From the NCBI GenBank assembly GCA_026400375.1, contig JAPLPG010000324.1, positions 1 through 45,987 of the forward strand: 45,987 nucleotides of DNA, in the 5' to 3' direction. The translations under genes were made by a program, and so were the position numbers. The notes beneath the pieces were generated by a model. The model saw only the letters and a list, made by a program, of their open reading frames with translations. It did not search any database and had not been told where the DNA came from. The stretch comes from Novosphingobium sp. (GTDB taxonomy: Bacteria > Pseudomonadota > Alphaproteobacteria > Sphingomonadales > Sphingomonadaceae). This document shows positions 9,537 to 18,832 of the stretch, piece by piece (position 1 is the stretch's first letter; every line of letters starts with the position of its first letter).

Positions 9537-9878
9537 ATGGAAACAAGGCTTCCTGCCCATCTCGAAGTGAGCGCCTTGCTGCGTGCAGCGCAGGCCGCTG
9601 GCGACTTCGGGATGGTCCTGCACAAGGGTGACCGGGATAGCGGATCGATCCTGATTGTTGTCGTTGAAAATCAGGGTCTTGGCACGCTGTACGAGCGCCT
9701 TCCCGAGCGTGATGGCACCCGAAAATGGAGTTTAATCAAGGCTCAAGTATCTGATAATAAATCAGAATTTGATGACTATCTGGCCCGCCGTGGTGAGCAG
9801 GATCGTGACCTGTGGATAGTTGAACTGACTGTCGCAGATCGCGACCGCTTCATCCGCGAACATCTGTCCCCAACCTGA
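9537..9878 (+). CDS. DUF1491 family protein
   Basis: A 113-residue soluble protein matching the alphaproteobacterial DUF1491 family: an N-terminal LEVSALLRAAQAAGDFGMVLHKGDRDSG, then SILIVVVENQG, and the closing pattern DRDLWIVELTVADRDRFIREHL. No catalytic motif is evident and no function is established. It follows the thioesterase by 12 bases and is likely cotranscribed with it. Confidence 0.8.
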   Translation: METRLPAHLEVSALLRAAQAAGDFGMVLHKGDRDSGSILIVVVENQGLGTLYERLPERDGTRKWSLIKAQVSDNKSEFDDYLARRGEQDRDLWIVELTVADRDRFIREHLSPT

Positions 9879-10084
9879 ACGCGGGTTGACTTCGCGCTGC
9901 AGCGCAATAAAGGCGCGCTACCGATTTTTGCGCAGGCGGTGATGTGAGGCACGAAGCCGAACACTCTGGCACGCAGACGGGGGGTAACCGACATGGCCCT
10001 TCGGCACCGATGCAGCTTGCGATCTCCGCATGCGCCTTCGTGCCGCGCCATGACCGGAAATCCACCGCCCAATGATGAACGTCA

Positions 10085-10702
10085 ATGAGCACAAAATTCA
10101 AATACGCAGCAACATTCAGCCTTGCAGCCACTCTGATCACTACGCTTTTCAGCACTGCCGGTTCCCAGGCAGCAGCGCAAAGCCTTAACGCTCCGGTCGC
10201 CGTTGCGGCGACATTCATCTCCCAGCCCGTGGTGCAGCCGCTTGCGACAACGCAGCGCGATACCCCGGCCGAAAGCAGCGAAGCCAGTGCTTCCTCGCTT
10301 GCCGAGCTGGTCGCAGAAACCCCCATTCCCGCTACGCTTTCAAAAGAGCTGGAGTGCCTTGCCGGTGCCGTGTTCTTCGAAGCCAAGAGCGAATCGCTGG
10401 CCGGGCAGCTTGCCGTCGGCCGGGTCATCGTGGCTCGCGCCAATTCCGGTCGTTTCCCCACGTCCTATTGCGGCGTGGTGTTCCAGCCCTCGCAGTTCTC
10501 ATTTGTTCGTGGCGGGGCGCTGCCGGCGATCAACCGCACCAGCCTGGGCTGGCAGACCGCCGTTCGCATCGCTCGAATCGCCGACGAGGGCGAGTGGAAG
10601 AGCCCCGTCGAAGGCGCAATGTTTTTCCATGCAACTTATGTTTCGCCACGCTGGGGCAAGACCCGCATGGCCAAGGTGGATGGGCACATCTTCTATCGCT
10701 GA
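10085..10702 (+). CDS. SleB-type cell wall hydrolase, secreted
   Basis: A 205-residue protein with an N-terminal signal sequence (about residues 1-31, hydrophobic core AATFSLAATLITTLF). A low-complexity linker runs to about residue 90, followed by a Hydrolase_2 (SleB/CwlJ) domain. The domain starts at ELECLAGAVFFEAKSES, with the catalytic-type glutamate in VFFEAKSE, and continues LAVGRVIVARANSGRFPTSY, CGVVFQPSQFSFV and GAMFFHATYVSPRWG. The family cleaves peptidoglycan. It probably acts in the periplasm during wall remodelling. It is followed by a strong terminator shared with convergent purH. Confidence 0.88.
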   Translation: MSTKFKYAATFSLAATLITTLFSTAGSQAAAQSLNAPVAVAATFISQPVVQPLATTQRDTPAESSEASASSLAELVAETPIPATLSKELECLAGAVFFEAKSESLAGQLAVGRVIVARANSGRFPTSYCGVVFQPSQFSFVRGGALPAINRTSLGWQTAVRIARIADEGEWKSPVEGAMFFHATYVSPRWGKTRMAKVDGHIFYR

Positions 10703-10744
10703 ATAGCACAGGCAGTGCCATTGGGCGGTGTATGACGCTGACAC

Positions 10745-10780
10745 GAAAAGGGCCGGCCCCCGCGGGGACCGGCCCTTTTC
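10745..10780. terminator. Bidirectional intrinsic terminator between the wall hydrolase and purH
   Basis: GAAAAGGGCCGG and CCGGCCCTTTTC form a GC-rich stem around a CCCCGCGGGG-type centre, with A-tract and T-tract on the two flanks. It can terminate the rightward hydrolase and leftward purH transcripts. Confidence 0.85.
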
Positions 10781-10800
10781 GCTGTGTGATGTCGCCCCGA

Positions 10801-12390
10801 TCAGTGGCGGAAATGGCGCATGCCGGTGAAGACCATGGCCAGCCCTGCTTCATCTGCGGCCTTGATCACGTCTTCATCACGGATCGATCCGCCCGGCTGG
10901 ATCACGCAGGTCGCTCCTGCCTCGACCGCGGCCATCAGTCCGTCCGCAAAGGGGAAGAAGGCGTCCGATGCCACGGCCGAGCCGACCGTGCGCACAGCGC
11001 TGAAGCCATGAGTTTCTGCAGCTTCGGCCGCCTTGGCCGCAGCAATGCGCGAACTGTCGCGACGGTTCATCTGGCCAGCGCCGATGCCTGCCGTTACCCC
11101 GTCCTTGGCATAGACGATGGCGTTTGACTTGACGTGCTTGGCGACGGTCCAGGCAAACAGCGCATCGTCCAGTTCCTGCGGCGTGGGTGCCCGCTGCGTC
11201 ACGACCTTCAGATCGGACCGATCGAGCTTGCCGTTGTCGCGGTCCTGCACCAGCAGGCCGCCTGCAATCGGAACGCTGACTAGACCCTTGCGATCGGCAT
11301 CGGGCAGGCTGTCTACCAGCAACAGACGCAGGTTCTTCTTGCGCGCAAAGGTTTGCCGCGCCGCCTCGTCCGCGCCCGGGGCAACGACGACTTCGGTAAA
11401 AATTTCACAGATCGCGTTGGCGGTCGGCCCGTCGAGCGGCGCATTGGTGGCCACAATGCCCCCGAATGCCGAGACGGAATCGCATTCCAGCGCCGCTTTC
11501 CACGCGTCGAGCAGGGTGTCAGCCGTCGCCACGCCGCAGGGGTTGGCATGCTTGACGATCACGACTGTAGGCATCCCGCCGGCGAATTCGGCAATCAGTT
11601 CCAGCGCGGCATTGGCGTCGTTGTAGTTGTTGTAGGACAGTTCCTTGCCCTGCACCTGTTCGGCCTGCGGCAGGCCCTTGACCGCCGGATTGCGCGGCAC
11701 ATAGAGCGCGGCATCCTGATGCGGGTTTTCACCATAGCGCAGCGTGGTGACGCGGGTGTGGGCGGCGGCCAGAACCAGCGGAAAGTGCTCCTGCTGGTCG
11801 ACCGTGGCGAACCACTGGGAAATGGCAGAATCGTAGGCGGCAGTTGCGGCATAGGCCTTTGCCGCCAGCGCGCGGCGGAACGCCAGCGTGGTGGCGCCGC
11901 TGGTCAGGTCGAGTTCGCGCAGGAACGTCTCGTAGTCAGCCGCGTCGGTCAGAATGGTCACGTATTCGTGGTTCTTTGCGGCAGAGCGGACCATCGACGG
12001 GCCACCGATGTCGATGTTCTCGATCACTTCTGCACGTTCCGCGCCCTTAGCCACGGTCGCTTCGAACGGGTAAAGATTCACCACGACAAGGTCGATCGCG
12101 CCGATCTGGTGTTCGGCCATTGCCGCTGCATGTTCGGGATTGTCGCGCACCGCCAGCAGTCCGCCGTGGATCGTGGGGTGCAGCGTCTTGACGCGCCCGT
12201 CCATCATTTCGGGGAAACCGGTGTGTTCGGACACGTCCTTTACCGCAAGGCCCGCGTCGCGCAGCGCCTTGGCCGTGCCGCCGGTCGACAGCAGCTCGAC
12301 CCCGCGCGCGCTCAACGCCTTGCCCAGATCGACAAGGCCGGACTTGTCGGACACCGATAGCAGTGCCCGTTTGATCATCACTTCGCTCAC
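10801..12390 (-). CDS. purH: Bifunctional AICAR formyltransferase / IMP cyclohydrolase
   Basis: Performs the last two steps of purine synthesis, AICAR to FAICAR to IMP. It has 529 residues from the GTG at 12390, the standard PurH length; an AGGA site lies 9 bases upstream. The N-terminal MGS-like cyclohydrolase domain opens [20 protein letters not shown] and includes [13 protein letters not shown] and [18 protein letters not shown]. The C-terminal transformylase holds [11 protein letters not shown] and [11 protein letters not shown]. It is the last gene of the rpe, heparinase-like, purH leftward operon and ends at the terminator at 10745-10780. Confidence 0.96.
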   Translation of the reverse strand: MSEVMIKRALLSVSDKSGLVDLGKALSARGVELLSTGGTAKALRDAGLAVKDVSEHTGFPEMMDGRVKTLHPTIHGGLLAVRDNPEHAAAMAEHQIGAIDLVVVNLYPFEATVAKGAERAEVIENIDIGGPSMVRSAAKNHEYVTILTDAADYETFLRELDLTSGATTLAFRRALAAKAYAATAAYDSAISQWFATVDQQEHFPLVLAAAHTRVTTLRYGENPHQDAALYVPRNPAVKGLPQAEQVQGKELSYNNYNDANAALELIAEFAGGMPTVVIVKHANPCGVATADTLLDAWKAALECDSVSAFGGIVATNAPLDGPTANAICEIFTEVVVAPGADEAARQTFARKKNLRLLLVDSLPDADRKGLVSVPIAGGLLVQDRDNGKLDRSDLKVVTQRAPTPQELDDALFAWTVAKHVKSNAIVYAKDGVTAGIGAGQMNRRDSSRIAAAKAAEAAETHGFSAVRTVGSAVASDAFFPFADGLMAAVEAGATCVIQPGGSIRDEDVIKAADEAGLAMVFTGMRHFRH

Positions 12391-12409
12391 GTGAAAAAAT
12401 CCTGTTGTT

Positions 12410-14347
12410 TCAGCGCATCTTCTTGAGCAGCCAGGAGAAGCTTTCTCCGCTGCGCGGGACCTTGGCCACAACGACCAGCTGGCGCGTGCCGATAGGCCGT
12501 CCCTGGCCGTCTGCCCAGAGGCTTTCTTCCACCGAGATTGGATCCCGGCCTGACCGGAACTGCCACAGGCTGCCGTCGGGCAGGGCAAGCGAGATGCCTT
12601 TCCCGTCGGTGCTGGCGGCCAGCTCGATATGCGGGCCGAGGTGGAAGCGCAGGGCGACGGCGATGGTGCCGCGCTTGCCCTTGCGCCCGGCTGGCACCAG
12701 CAGGTCTTCTCCGCGCAGTTCGGTGCCATCGTCTCGCAGGATCAGGATGCGGCGGTGGACCAGCCCGTAACGGCTGACATAGCCATTGTGACTCGCCTCG
12801 ATCCGGGTTGCGCCGGCGCCGCTTGCAGCAGGGCCGCTGGCATCGGCGGCAAGCGTCCGGCGGTCCACTTCGACTTCGGACACGCCCGATCCGATGCGCC
12901 CGTTGATCAGCACGGCGGTGGAATTAAAATCATCGATCGTCAGCGTGGAATGGGCGGCCGTGGCGCGCAGCCCCTGTTCGAGCCGGAGCGGAATCATCCC
13001 TCCGGCAAAGGCGGCGCCGCCACAGTTGACGATCAGCCGGTCCATGCCATGGCTGAATTCGAATGCCAGCGTCGAAGCGCACCCATCGCGCGCATGACGG
13101 GCAACTGGCGGAGGCCCTGCATCGAATTGCAGCACCGATTTGCCAGCGGTCGCCCGCTGGTATCCCCACTGGCGCGCATCGCGCAAGGGGCGGGTGCGAA
13201 CGCCGCTGGCCTTGACCAGCAATTCGATTTGCTCGGCCGCGATCGCGCCTGAACCCTGCCAGTTGCCCAAGCCTCCATCGCCGTGCAGCAGGGCCAGCAG
13301 TGGCGGCACCAGCAGGGTCAGCATGGTCTGGATCTGTGGCAGGGGATCGGCGCGCACCGCTTCGTAGCACGCACGCAGGCCGATCAGCAGTTCGATCGCT
13401 TCGATCTGGCAGATCGGGCTGCGGGACAGCACCCCGCCATCATCGCTGACCAGTTCGCCCAGGGCACGCACAAGGCCAGCTTCGGCGTAAAGGCGGCGCG
13501 GCTTGGAATCGGCCATGATCAGCCCGGTGGCGACAAGGCCGCACCAGCCCGCGACTTCGCTCAACCGGTCGTCCGCCCGGGCGACACGGCGATCGAGCCA
13601 GCGGGCGGTGTCCTCGATCGTGTTCAGCACTTTGGCACGGAAGGCGCGGTCCTGGCCCGAAAGCACCAGCGGCGCATGGATCATCCAGTTGAGCAGGCGG
13701 TGGCCAACATTGCCCACGTCCCACGCCGGGGTCGGGTCGGGCTTGGGATTGGCGGCGAGCCAGGTGGCCAGGATGCGTTCCGCCACTTGTGCACACTGGG
13801 CACGCGTGCCGCCGGATTCCAGATCGCGCAGCCAGCGAAAGCCGTGAACCATGCGCTCGATCGGGGGTGGCGAACGCGGCCCGGAAAACGCGGTGTCGGC
13901 AATGGCTGACTTGAACCCATGGATCAGGAAGTGCCCCGCGCGCAGTGCCTTCCCAGTCGCCGGGTCGCCGGGCAGGGGAGGCAGAACGGTCGCCGTCAAT
14001 CGCGTTTTTGCGCGCTTGCGGAACGGATGGATCGTGCTGGCGGGCAGGCCGAGGCTATAGGCAAAGCGCACCAGGCGGTCGCTCGTGCCCAGCGACGGCG
14101 GCGCGAAATCCGCCAGCGCCAGAGCGCGGCCAGGCTCTATCACGCCTGGTTCAACGGCGGCGGTATCGGGCCGGATGGCGGGCGCCTGACCGGTGCTGGC
14201 AGCACGGCTCGCTCCAGAGGGAATTCCGGGGATGCTGGGGTCGTTCACTTCGGCCAGCGGTTCCTCCTGCGATGCATCGAGCGGGATGGCGCGGCGTGAA
14301 CTGGCCGCCGGGCGGCTTCCGGTCAGGGGGAAGCCGCTCTCCGCCAT
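12410..14347 (-). CDS. Heparinase II/III family protein
   Basis: A 645-residue protein with an N-terminal helical (alpha/alpha toroid-like) region. Recognisable pieces are [22 protein letters not shown] and [17 protein letters not shown]. The C-terminal beta domain of the heparinase II/III superfamily includes [49 protein letters not shown] and [18 protein letters not shown]. No signal peptide is evident. The family cleaves acidic polysaccharides by beta-elimination, but the substrate here is unknown. It begins one base after the rpe stop and lies 19 bases before purH, so it is embedded in a housekeeping operon. Confidence 0.87.
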   Translation of the reverse strand: MAESGFPLTGSRPAASSRRAIPLDASQEEPLAEVNDPSIPGIPSGASRAASTGQAPAIRPDTAAVEPGVIEPGRALALADFAPPSLGTSDRLVRFAYSLGLPASTIHPFRKRAKTRLTATVLPPLPGDPATGKALRAGHFLIHGFKSAIADTAFSGPRSPPPIERMVHGFRWLRDLESGGTRAQCAQVAERILATWLAANPKPDPTPAWDVGNVGHRLLNWMIHAPLVLSGQDRAFRAKVLNTIEDTARWLDRRVARADDRLSEVAGWCGLVATGLIMADSKPRRLYAEAGLVRALGELVSDDGGVLSRSPICQIEAIELLIGLRACYEAVRADPLPQIQTMLTLLVPPLLALLHGDGGLGNWQGSGAIAAEQIELLVKASGVRTRPLRDARQWGYQRATAGKSVLQFDAGPPPVARHARDGCASTLAFEFSHGMDRLIVNCGGAAFAGGMIPLRLEQGLRATAAHSTLTIDDFNSTAVLINGRIGSGVSEVEVDRRTLAADASGPAASGAGATRIEASHNGYVSRYGLVHRRILILRDDGTELRGEDLLVPAGRKGKRGTIAVALRFHLGPHIELAASTDGKGISLALPDGSLWQFRSGRDPISVEESLWADGQGRPIGTRQLVVVAKVPRSGESFSWLLKKMR

Positions 14348-14348
14348 A

Positions 14349-15008
14349 TCAGCCCAGAGCCTTCAGCGCAGCGATATTCGCGGCATATTGCGAAGGCCCG
14401 CCCTTGAAGGAGGCGGTTCCCGCCACCAGCACGTCTGCTCCGGCATCGACGCACGACCGGATCGTGGAGGTATCGACTCCGCCATCGACCTCAAGGTGAA
14501 TGCGGCGGCCGGACTTGTCGATCATCTTGCGCACCGCTTCGATCTTGCGCAGCTGGCTGGTGATGAAGCTTTGCCCGCCGAAGCCGGGGTTGACGCTCAT
14601 GATCAGGACCAGGTCGACATCGTCGATCAGGTAATCCAGCATCTTGGCAGGCGTTCCGGGGTTGAGCGAGACACCCGCCTTCTTGCCCAGCGCCTTGATC
14701 GCCTGCACCGTGCGATGGATGTGCGGGCCGGATTCTGGGTGGACGGTGATAATATCGGCGCCGGCATCGGCAAAGGCCTGGAGATAGCCATCGACCGGAG
14801 AGATCATCAGGTGAACGTCGAAGGGCTTGGCCGTATGCGGGCGTAGCGCCTTTACCACCATCGGGCCGATCGTGATGTTGGGGACGAAATGGCCGTCCAT
14901 CACATCGACATGAATCCAGTCCGCCCCGGCTGCATCGATCGCGCGCACTTCTTCGCCAAGACGGGCAAAATCGGCGGAAAGGATGGACGGTGAAATAAGT
15001 GGCGTCAT
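14349..15008 (-). CDS. rpe: Ribulose-phosphate 3-epimerase
   Basis: Interconverts ribulose-5-phosphate and xylulose-5-phosphate in the pentose phosphate pathway. It has 219 residues from the ATG at 15008 ([14 protein letters not shown]); upstream codons are open but unlike the family. Signature motifs are [48 protein letters not shown] (one stretch) and HLEVDGGVD, with the metal-binding and catalytic aspartates in place. It is the first gene of the rpe, heparinase-like, purH operon. Confidence 0.96.
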   Translation of the reverse strand: MTPLISPSILSADFARLGEEVRAIDAAGADWIHVDVMDGHFVPNITIGPMVVKALRPHTAKPFDVHLMISPVDGYLQAFADAGADIITVHPESGPHIHRTVQAIKALGKKAGVSLNPGTPAKMLDYLIDDVDLVLIMSVNPGFGGQSFITSQLRKIEAVRKMIDKSGRRIHLEVDGGVDTSTIRSCVDAGADVLVAGTASFKGGPSQYAANIAALKALG

Positions 15009-15341
15009 GTAGCGGCGTAATCCTGCAGGTGGCAGCATCGACTGTAACGCGCGCCTTGGCATTGCATTTCGGCTACCCCACCTCTTGCGCTTAGCTTTGG
15101 CGAATCGGCTGAACAAGCGCAGTTGGCGGCATTATCCACACGGAATGTCCCAGAATGGAGGTGCTTTGACCGTGAACGATGGCTTGCGGCAAAGTTCAGG
15201 GGATGTTCACGGCCTGAATCCTACTTAACGATCCAGAAATATGCCGGTAAGGCACGGGCGGAAACGGCCGGGCCCAGGATTGCTGAACGGAATTATCTTC
15301 AACCGGCTGGAACGACACATCGAAATCGGGGCATTTAGACT
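15009..15341. promoter_or_regulatory. Divergent promoter region of rpe and the DUF2141 gene, with a perfect DnaA box
   Basis: A 333-base gap between divergent rpe and the DUF2141 gene. It contains TTATCCACA at 15132-15140, an exact match to the DnaA-box consensus. No other box is clustered with it, so a DnaA-regulated promoter or DnaA-titration site is more likely than an origin. No gene or intrinsic terminator is visible. Confidence 0.5.
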
Positions 15342-15836
15342 ATGAACAAGCCGAGACGTTTGCACGCCACGGCACTGGCCTGTGCTGTTGCCGCCTCAGC
15401 CTTTGCCGGCGGCAGCACCACCGCCGCTGCCTCCACGCCCAACTGTGCCGGGCCGAAGAGCGACACATGGATCAATGTGACGGTCGATGGCGTGCGCAAT
15501 GGCAATGGCCTGATGGCTGTGACGCTCTATGCGGACGAGCCGCGCAAGTTCCTGGCAAAGAAGGGCTCGCTCTATGTCGGCCGGGTCAATGCAGATGCGC
15601 CTGAAACCCGCATGTGCCTGTTCGTGCCCAAGCCGGGCGTCTATGCGCTTGCCGTGTACCATGACGAGGATTCGAGCACGAATCTGAAGCGCAGCGGCGT
15701 GTTGGGGTTGCCCGAGGAAGGCTTCGGCTTCTCGAACAATCCGCCAACGATCGCGAGCATCCCCTCGTTTCGTTCGGTGCGGCTGAACATCGCCAAATCG
15801 GGCCTGTCGACCCGCGTCCACCTCAAGTATCCGTAA
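15342..15836 (+). CDS. Secreted DUF2141 family protein
   Basis: A 164-residue exported protein. The signal peptide occupies about residues 1-31 (hydrophobic core ATALACAVAASAFAGG). The mature part matches DUF2141: INVTVDGVRNGNGLMAVTLY, a central CLFVPKPGVYALAVYHDED, and the end GFGFSNNPPTIASIPSFRS. Two cysteines (in PNCAGPK and MCLFVP) could form a disulfide in the periplasm. The function of the family is not established. It ends 3 bases before the convergent end of the cytidylyltransferase gene. Confidence 0.85.
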   Translation: MNKPRRLHATALACAVAASAFAGGSTTAAASTPNCAGPKSDTWINVTVDGVRNGNGLMAVTLYADEPRKFLAKKGSLYVGRVNADAPETRMCLFVPKPGVYALAVYHDEDSSTNLKRSGVLGLPEEGFGFSNNPPTIASIPSFRSVRLNIAKSGLSTRVHLKYP

Positions 15837-15839
15837 GCC

Positions 15840-16601
15840 TTAGAGGTCGGTTGCGGGCACGCCGATTTCGGCAAAGGTCCGCGCAAGGTGCCAGGGAGCC
15901 AGCTCTTCAGCCAGCGCGTGTGCGCGCGGGTCGTCCACGTCCATCCACCAGGCATCCTCGATGTCCATGGTGGCGGCGCGACCGGCGTCGGCAAGGCGCT
16001 GCATGCCGTCGGAAAGACTGCCAGGCTTGCCTTCGGCAATGGCATCGCGGATGGCCAGCGGCAGTTCCGGCGTGGCCAGGAACGCGCCGCAATCCACCGC
16101 GTCATAGGGCGCGATCGCCTTGCCGATGGCGGTGATGCGGCCCTCATCATCCATGCGCACCCAGGTGGCATCGTCAGGATCGACCAGCGGATTGTCGGTC
16201 CGGCGATCGATCGCCAGCGTCACGCCGCGCGTCGGCCGGTCTTCCAGCATGAGCCGGGCCAAAATGTCGGCATCGAACATGTGATCGGCCATCATCAGCA
16301 GGAAATTGCCGTCACAGCGCGTGGCCCCGGCCATCACCGAATAGCCGTTGGGCGTTGACCAGTTGGTCAGCCGTACCGGCACGATCTCTACTCCTGCGCG
16401 CAGTGACAGATCGGCCAGAAACGCTTCGAGCATTTCGGCATGGTGCCCGGTGACCACGATGACGCGCGTGACACCTGCCGCCATGGCCTGGCGCACGCCG
16501 ATCTCGATCAGCGGCACGCCCGCAACCGGGGTCAGCGGTTTGGACGGCGATAGATCGGCAAGGCGACTGCCGAAACCTGCGGCGATGATCAGGGCATCCA
16601 T
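15840..16601 (-). CDS. Nucleotidyltransferase, probable CTP:inositol-1-phosphate cytidylyltransferase
   Basis: A 253-residue soluble sugar-nucleotide-type transferase. The nucleotide-binding N-terminus is LIIAAGFGSRLADLSPSKPL. Details recall the cytidylyltransferase domain of archaeal and Rhodothermus inositol enzymes rather than MobA or GalU: NWSTPNGYSVMAGA, LLMMADHMFDADIL (metal-binding Asp), YDAVDCGAFLAT and DAWWMDVDDPRAHA. The proposed reaction is CTP + inositol-1-phosphate to CDP-inositol, consistent with the inositol-phosphate synthase gene just upstream on the same strand. A terminator lies between the two genes, so it may be expressed separately. A phosphocholine-type role cannot be excluded. 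Confidence 0.72.
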   Translation of the reverse strand: MDALIIAAGFGSRLADLSPSKPLTPVAGVPLIEIGVRQAMAAGVTRVIVVTGHHAEMLEAFLADLSLRAGVEIVPVRLTNWSTPNGYSVMAGATRCDGNFLLMMADHMFDADILARLMLEDRPTRGVTLAIDRRTDNPLVDPDDATWVRMDDEGRITAIGKAIAPYDAVDCGAFLATPELPLAIRDAIAEGKPGSLSDGMQRLADAGRAATMDIEDAWWMDVDDPRAHALAEELAPWHLARTFAEIGVPATDL

Positions 16602-16651
16602 GATCGAGAGCCGGTAGCCGCTTCACCGGCAAATGAAAAGGGTGCCATAAC

Positions 16652-16686
16652 GAAAAGGCCGACCAGACGATCTGTCTGGCCGGCCC
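16652..16686 (-). terminator. Intrinsic terminator after the inositol-phosphate synthase gene
   Basis: On the minus strand, GGCCGGCCAGAC pairs with GTCTGGTCGGCC (one wobble) around a 5-base loop, followed by TTTTCGTT. It lies 25 bases beyond the synthase stop and upstream of the cytidylyltransferase start, so it partly uncouples the two genes. Confidence 0.85.
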
Positions 16687-16710
16687 TTCGATCATGCGGT
16701 CAGCCGCGGC

Positions 16711-17811
16711 TTATTCAGCGGCCAGCTTTTCGACCGAAGCATATTCCTCGACCATCTGCGCGGCGACATCGTCGTTGAACTGCTGCGGCGGGTGCTTGCA
16801 GAAGTAGGCCGACGGGCCGATCAGCGCGCCACCTTCACCGCGATCCAGGGCGACCTTGCAGCAACGGATCGCATCCATCACGCAAGCGGCCGAGTTCGGG
16901 CTGTCTTCGACCGAAAGACGCAGTTCCAGGTTCATGGGCACGTTGCCCCACTGCTGGCCTTCCATGCGGATGAAGCACAGCTTGTTGTCCTTCTGCCATG
17001 GAACATAGTCCGAAGGACCGACGTGGATGTTCTCGTCCTCGAGACGCGTGGCGAGCATGGCCTGCACTGCCTCGGTCTTCGATTCCTTCTTGCTGCCCAG
17101 ACGCTGACGGTCGAGCATGTTCATGAAGTCGGTGTTGCCACCGGTGTTGAGCTGGTACGTGCGCTCGACGTTCACGCCGCGGGCAGCGAACAGGCTGGAG
17201 AGAACGCGGTGAACGATCGTGGCGCCGACCTGGGCCTTGATATCGTCGCCCACGATCGGGATGCGCTTCTCGCGGAACTTCGCTTCCCATTCGGGGGTCG
17301 ACGCGATGAACACGGGCATGCAGTTGACCACGGCAACGCCGGCATCAAGTGCGCATTCCATGTAGAACTCGGTGGCTTCCTGCGACCCGACGGGGAGGAA
17401 GTTGAGCAGCACTTCAGCGCCCGAATCCTTCAGGGCCTTGACGATGTCGGCCTGCGTGGCTTCGGCTTCGTCAGCGACGACGAAACCCTTTTCGCCCACG
17501 GTGGTCATGTGCGCGGCAACGCCGTCCGAGACGCGGCCCATGATCACCTTTGCGCCGGTCATCGGCACATTGGCCTGAAATACGGTGGTGTTGTTCGGCG
17601 CGGCAAAGATGGCTTCGGCAATATCCTTGCCAACCTTGCGGGCATCGACATCGACGCCGAGAACGAAATCGACGTCCCCTGCACCATATCCGCCAATACG
17701 ATCGTGGATCAGGCCCTGCGACGAGTTGTTGTTGCGGTAATAGGCAACGCCCTGCACCAGCGAACTAGCGCAGTTGCCCACGCCGATCACGGCGACCTTG
17801 ATTGGCTTCAT
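16711..17811 (-). CDS. ino1: Inositol-3-phosphate synthase (myo-inositol-1-phosphate synthase)
   Basis: Converts glucose-6-phosphate to inositol-3-phosphate (identical to L-myo-inositol-1-phosphate) with NAD+. At 366 residues it is the compact prokaryotic form resembling actinobacterial Ino1. The Rossmann opener is VAVIGVGNCASSLVQGVAYY, followed by FVLGVDVDARKVGKDI, VLLNFLPVGSQEATEFYMEC, VVNCMPVFIASTPEWEAKF, the catalytic-domain stretch VGDDIKAQVGATIVHR, and QLNTGGNTDFMNM. A ~300-base leader (17812-18109) precedes it, so it has its own promoter region. This gene anchors the inositol pathway of the cluster. A close alternative is a general MIPS-like enzyme, but motif agreement is strong. Confidence 0.95.
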   Translation of the reverse strand: MKPIKVAVIGVGNCASSLVQGVAYYRNNNSSQGLIHDRIGGYGAGDVDFVLGVDVDARKVGKDIAEAIFAAPNNTTVFQANVPMTGAKVIMGRVSDGVAAHMTTVGEKGFVVADEAEATQADIVKALKDSGAEVLLNFLPVGSQEATEFYMECALDAGVAVVNCMPVFIASTPEWEAKFREKRIPIVGDDIKAQVGATIVHRVLSSLFAARGVNVERTYQLNTGGNTDFMNMLDRQRLGSKKESKTEAVQAMLATRLEDENIHVGPSDYVPWQKDNKLCFIRMEGQQWGNVPMNLELRLSVEDSPNSAACVMDAIRCCKVALDRGEGGALIGPSAYFCKHPPQQFNDDVAAQMVEEYASVEKLAAE

Positions 17812-18109
17812 GAATAACGATCCCTTCAGACAGGCGCTTTAAAGCGGCTGTAATCAAACTGACTCAAAATACCGAAATGCTACCGAATGCAAGCCGATTC
17901 CTCAGTTGGTCACGAGGAATCAAGGAACAGGCATGCCGGTTTAGCCCCGCTTGCCTCGTCCAGTCTCCTGCGCCCTCATCCGCAATCTGCTTTCTGCGCT
18001 GCACCAAATGACCAGGCGCGCAGAACACAGCATCTTCCGATGGGACGCGGCCCTTAACCGAAAAATGCTGCATGCGATAGTGCGTTTCCGCAAGCTCTGT
18101 CGCATGCCA
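17812..18109 (-). promoter_or_regulatory. Leader region of the inositol-phosphate synthase gene
   Basis: A 298-base non-coding gap between the phosphatase stop and the synthase start. I see no convincing gene, riboswitch or terminator in it. By position it must carry the synthase promoter. Confidence 0.4.
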
Positions 18110-18832
18110 TCACCCGTTTGCTGAAACCGTGGCAAAAACATCACCAAGCTCGGCAAGCGATGACAGGGTTTGCGTGCCCGGCACTGCCTGCTCGAAGTCG
18201 TCTGCACCAAACGCCTCGGTCAGCAATGCGCAGAACCGCACCCCGGCCGCGGCCGCGATGTGTGCGTCGTTCGGTGAATCTCCGGTGAACAGGAATCGCG
18301 AGCGCGGCATGCCAAAGCGTTTTTCCAGCGTCACGAAATGCGCCTCGCCCTTGGCAAAACCCGGATCGCCCGGCCCCGACGGGCGGTAGCCAAGCGCACA
18401 ATCCACCGGCCAGTCCTTGGCCAGGCGATCGACATAGACTTCCAGATTGTTCGAAGAGATCGCAACCGCCAACCCGCGCGAACGCCATTCTTCCAGCAGG
18501 CTAGCCGTTCCCGCAGGCAGAGCGATTCCCGAAAGATAGCCATCCTTCCAGGTCTCGAACCGCTCGGCCACGGGATCGGTCTGCTGGCCGGGATAGAGCT
18601 GGCGCAACTGGCGTTCGAACGGCAGGCCGGACGTTGCAAAGTAGGCGCGCCGCGCATCGGCCCACGGCGTTCCGAACGCTTCTGCCATCAGTTCCGCAGC
18701 GCGGTCGGCGTAGTCTTCCATCGTTGGCACCAGCGTGCCGTCAAGGTCGAACACCAGCACCGCGATCTGTGCGCTCGCTGCTGCCGCTCCGTTCGCTGCC
18801 ATTGCGCGCGGGGACGCGCCGCGTTCGATCAC
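18110..18832 (-). CDS. HAD-superfamily phosphatase of the inositol-lipid cluster
   Basis: A ~240-residue HAD subfamily IA hydrolase. Motif I is VLVFDLDGTLVPT (nucleophile Asp). A cap region follows with FGTPWADARRAYFATSGLPF; motif II is AVAISSNNLEVY; the motif III lysine is probably in GFAKGEAHFVTLEKRFG; and motif IV is FLFTGDSPNDAHIAAAAG. I chose the GTG at 18832, which overlaps the upstream gene's stop (GTGA); an ATG at 18802 is the alternative. Tight coupling to the cytidylyltransferase and CDP-alcohol transferase suggests it dephosphorylates a phosphorylated head group or lipid intermediate. This role is inferred only from context. Confidence 0.8.
   Translation of the reverse strand: MIERGASPRAMAANGAAAASAQIAVLVFDLDGTLVPTMEDYADRAAELMAEAFGTPWADARRAYFATSGLPFERQLRQLYPGQQTDPVAERFETWKDGYLSGIALPAGTASLLEEWRSRGLAVAISSNNLEVYVDRLAKDWPVDCALGYRPSGPGDPGFAKGEAHFVTLEKRFGMPRSRFLFTGDSPNDAHIAAAAGVRFCALLTEAFGADDFEQAVPGTQTLSSLAELGDVFATVSANG

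Noticed and set aside
9886-9910. Promoter TTGACT / CAATAA before the wall hydrolase
   Set aside because: The spacing is only 13 bases, too short for a normal promoter.
16792-17817. A 341-codon rightward open frame
   Set aside because: It is antisense to inositol-phosphate synthase, with no family resemblance.
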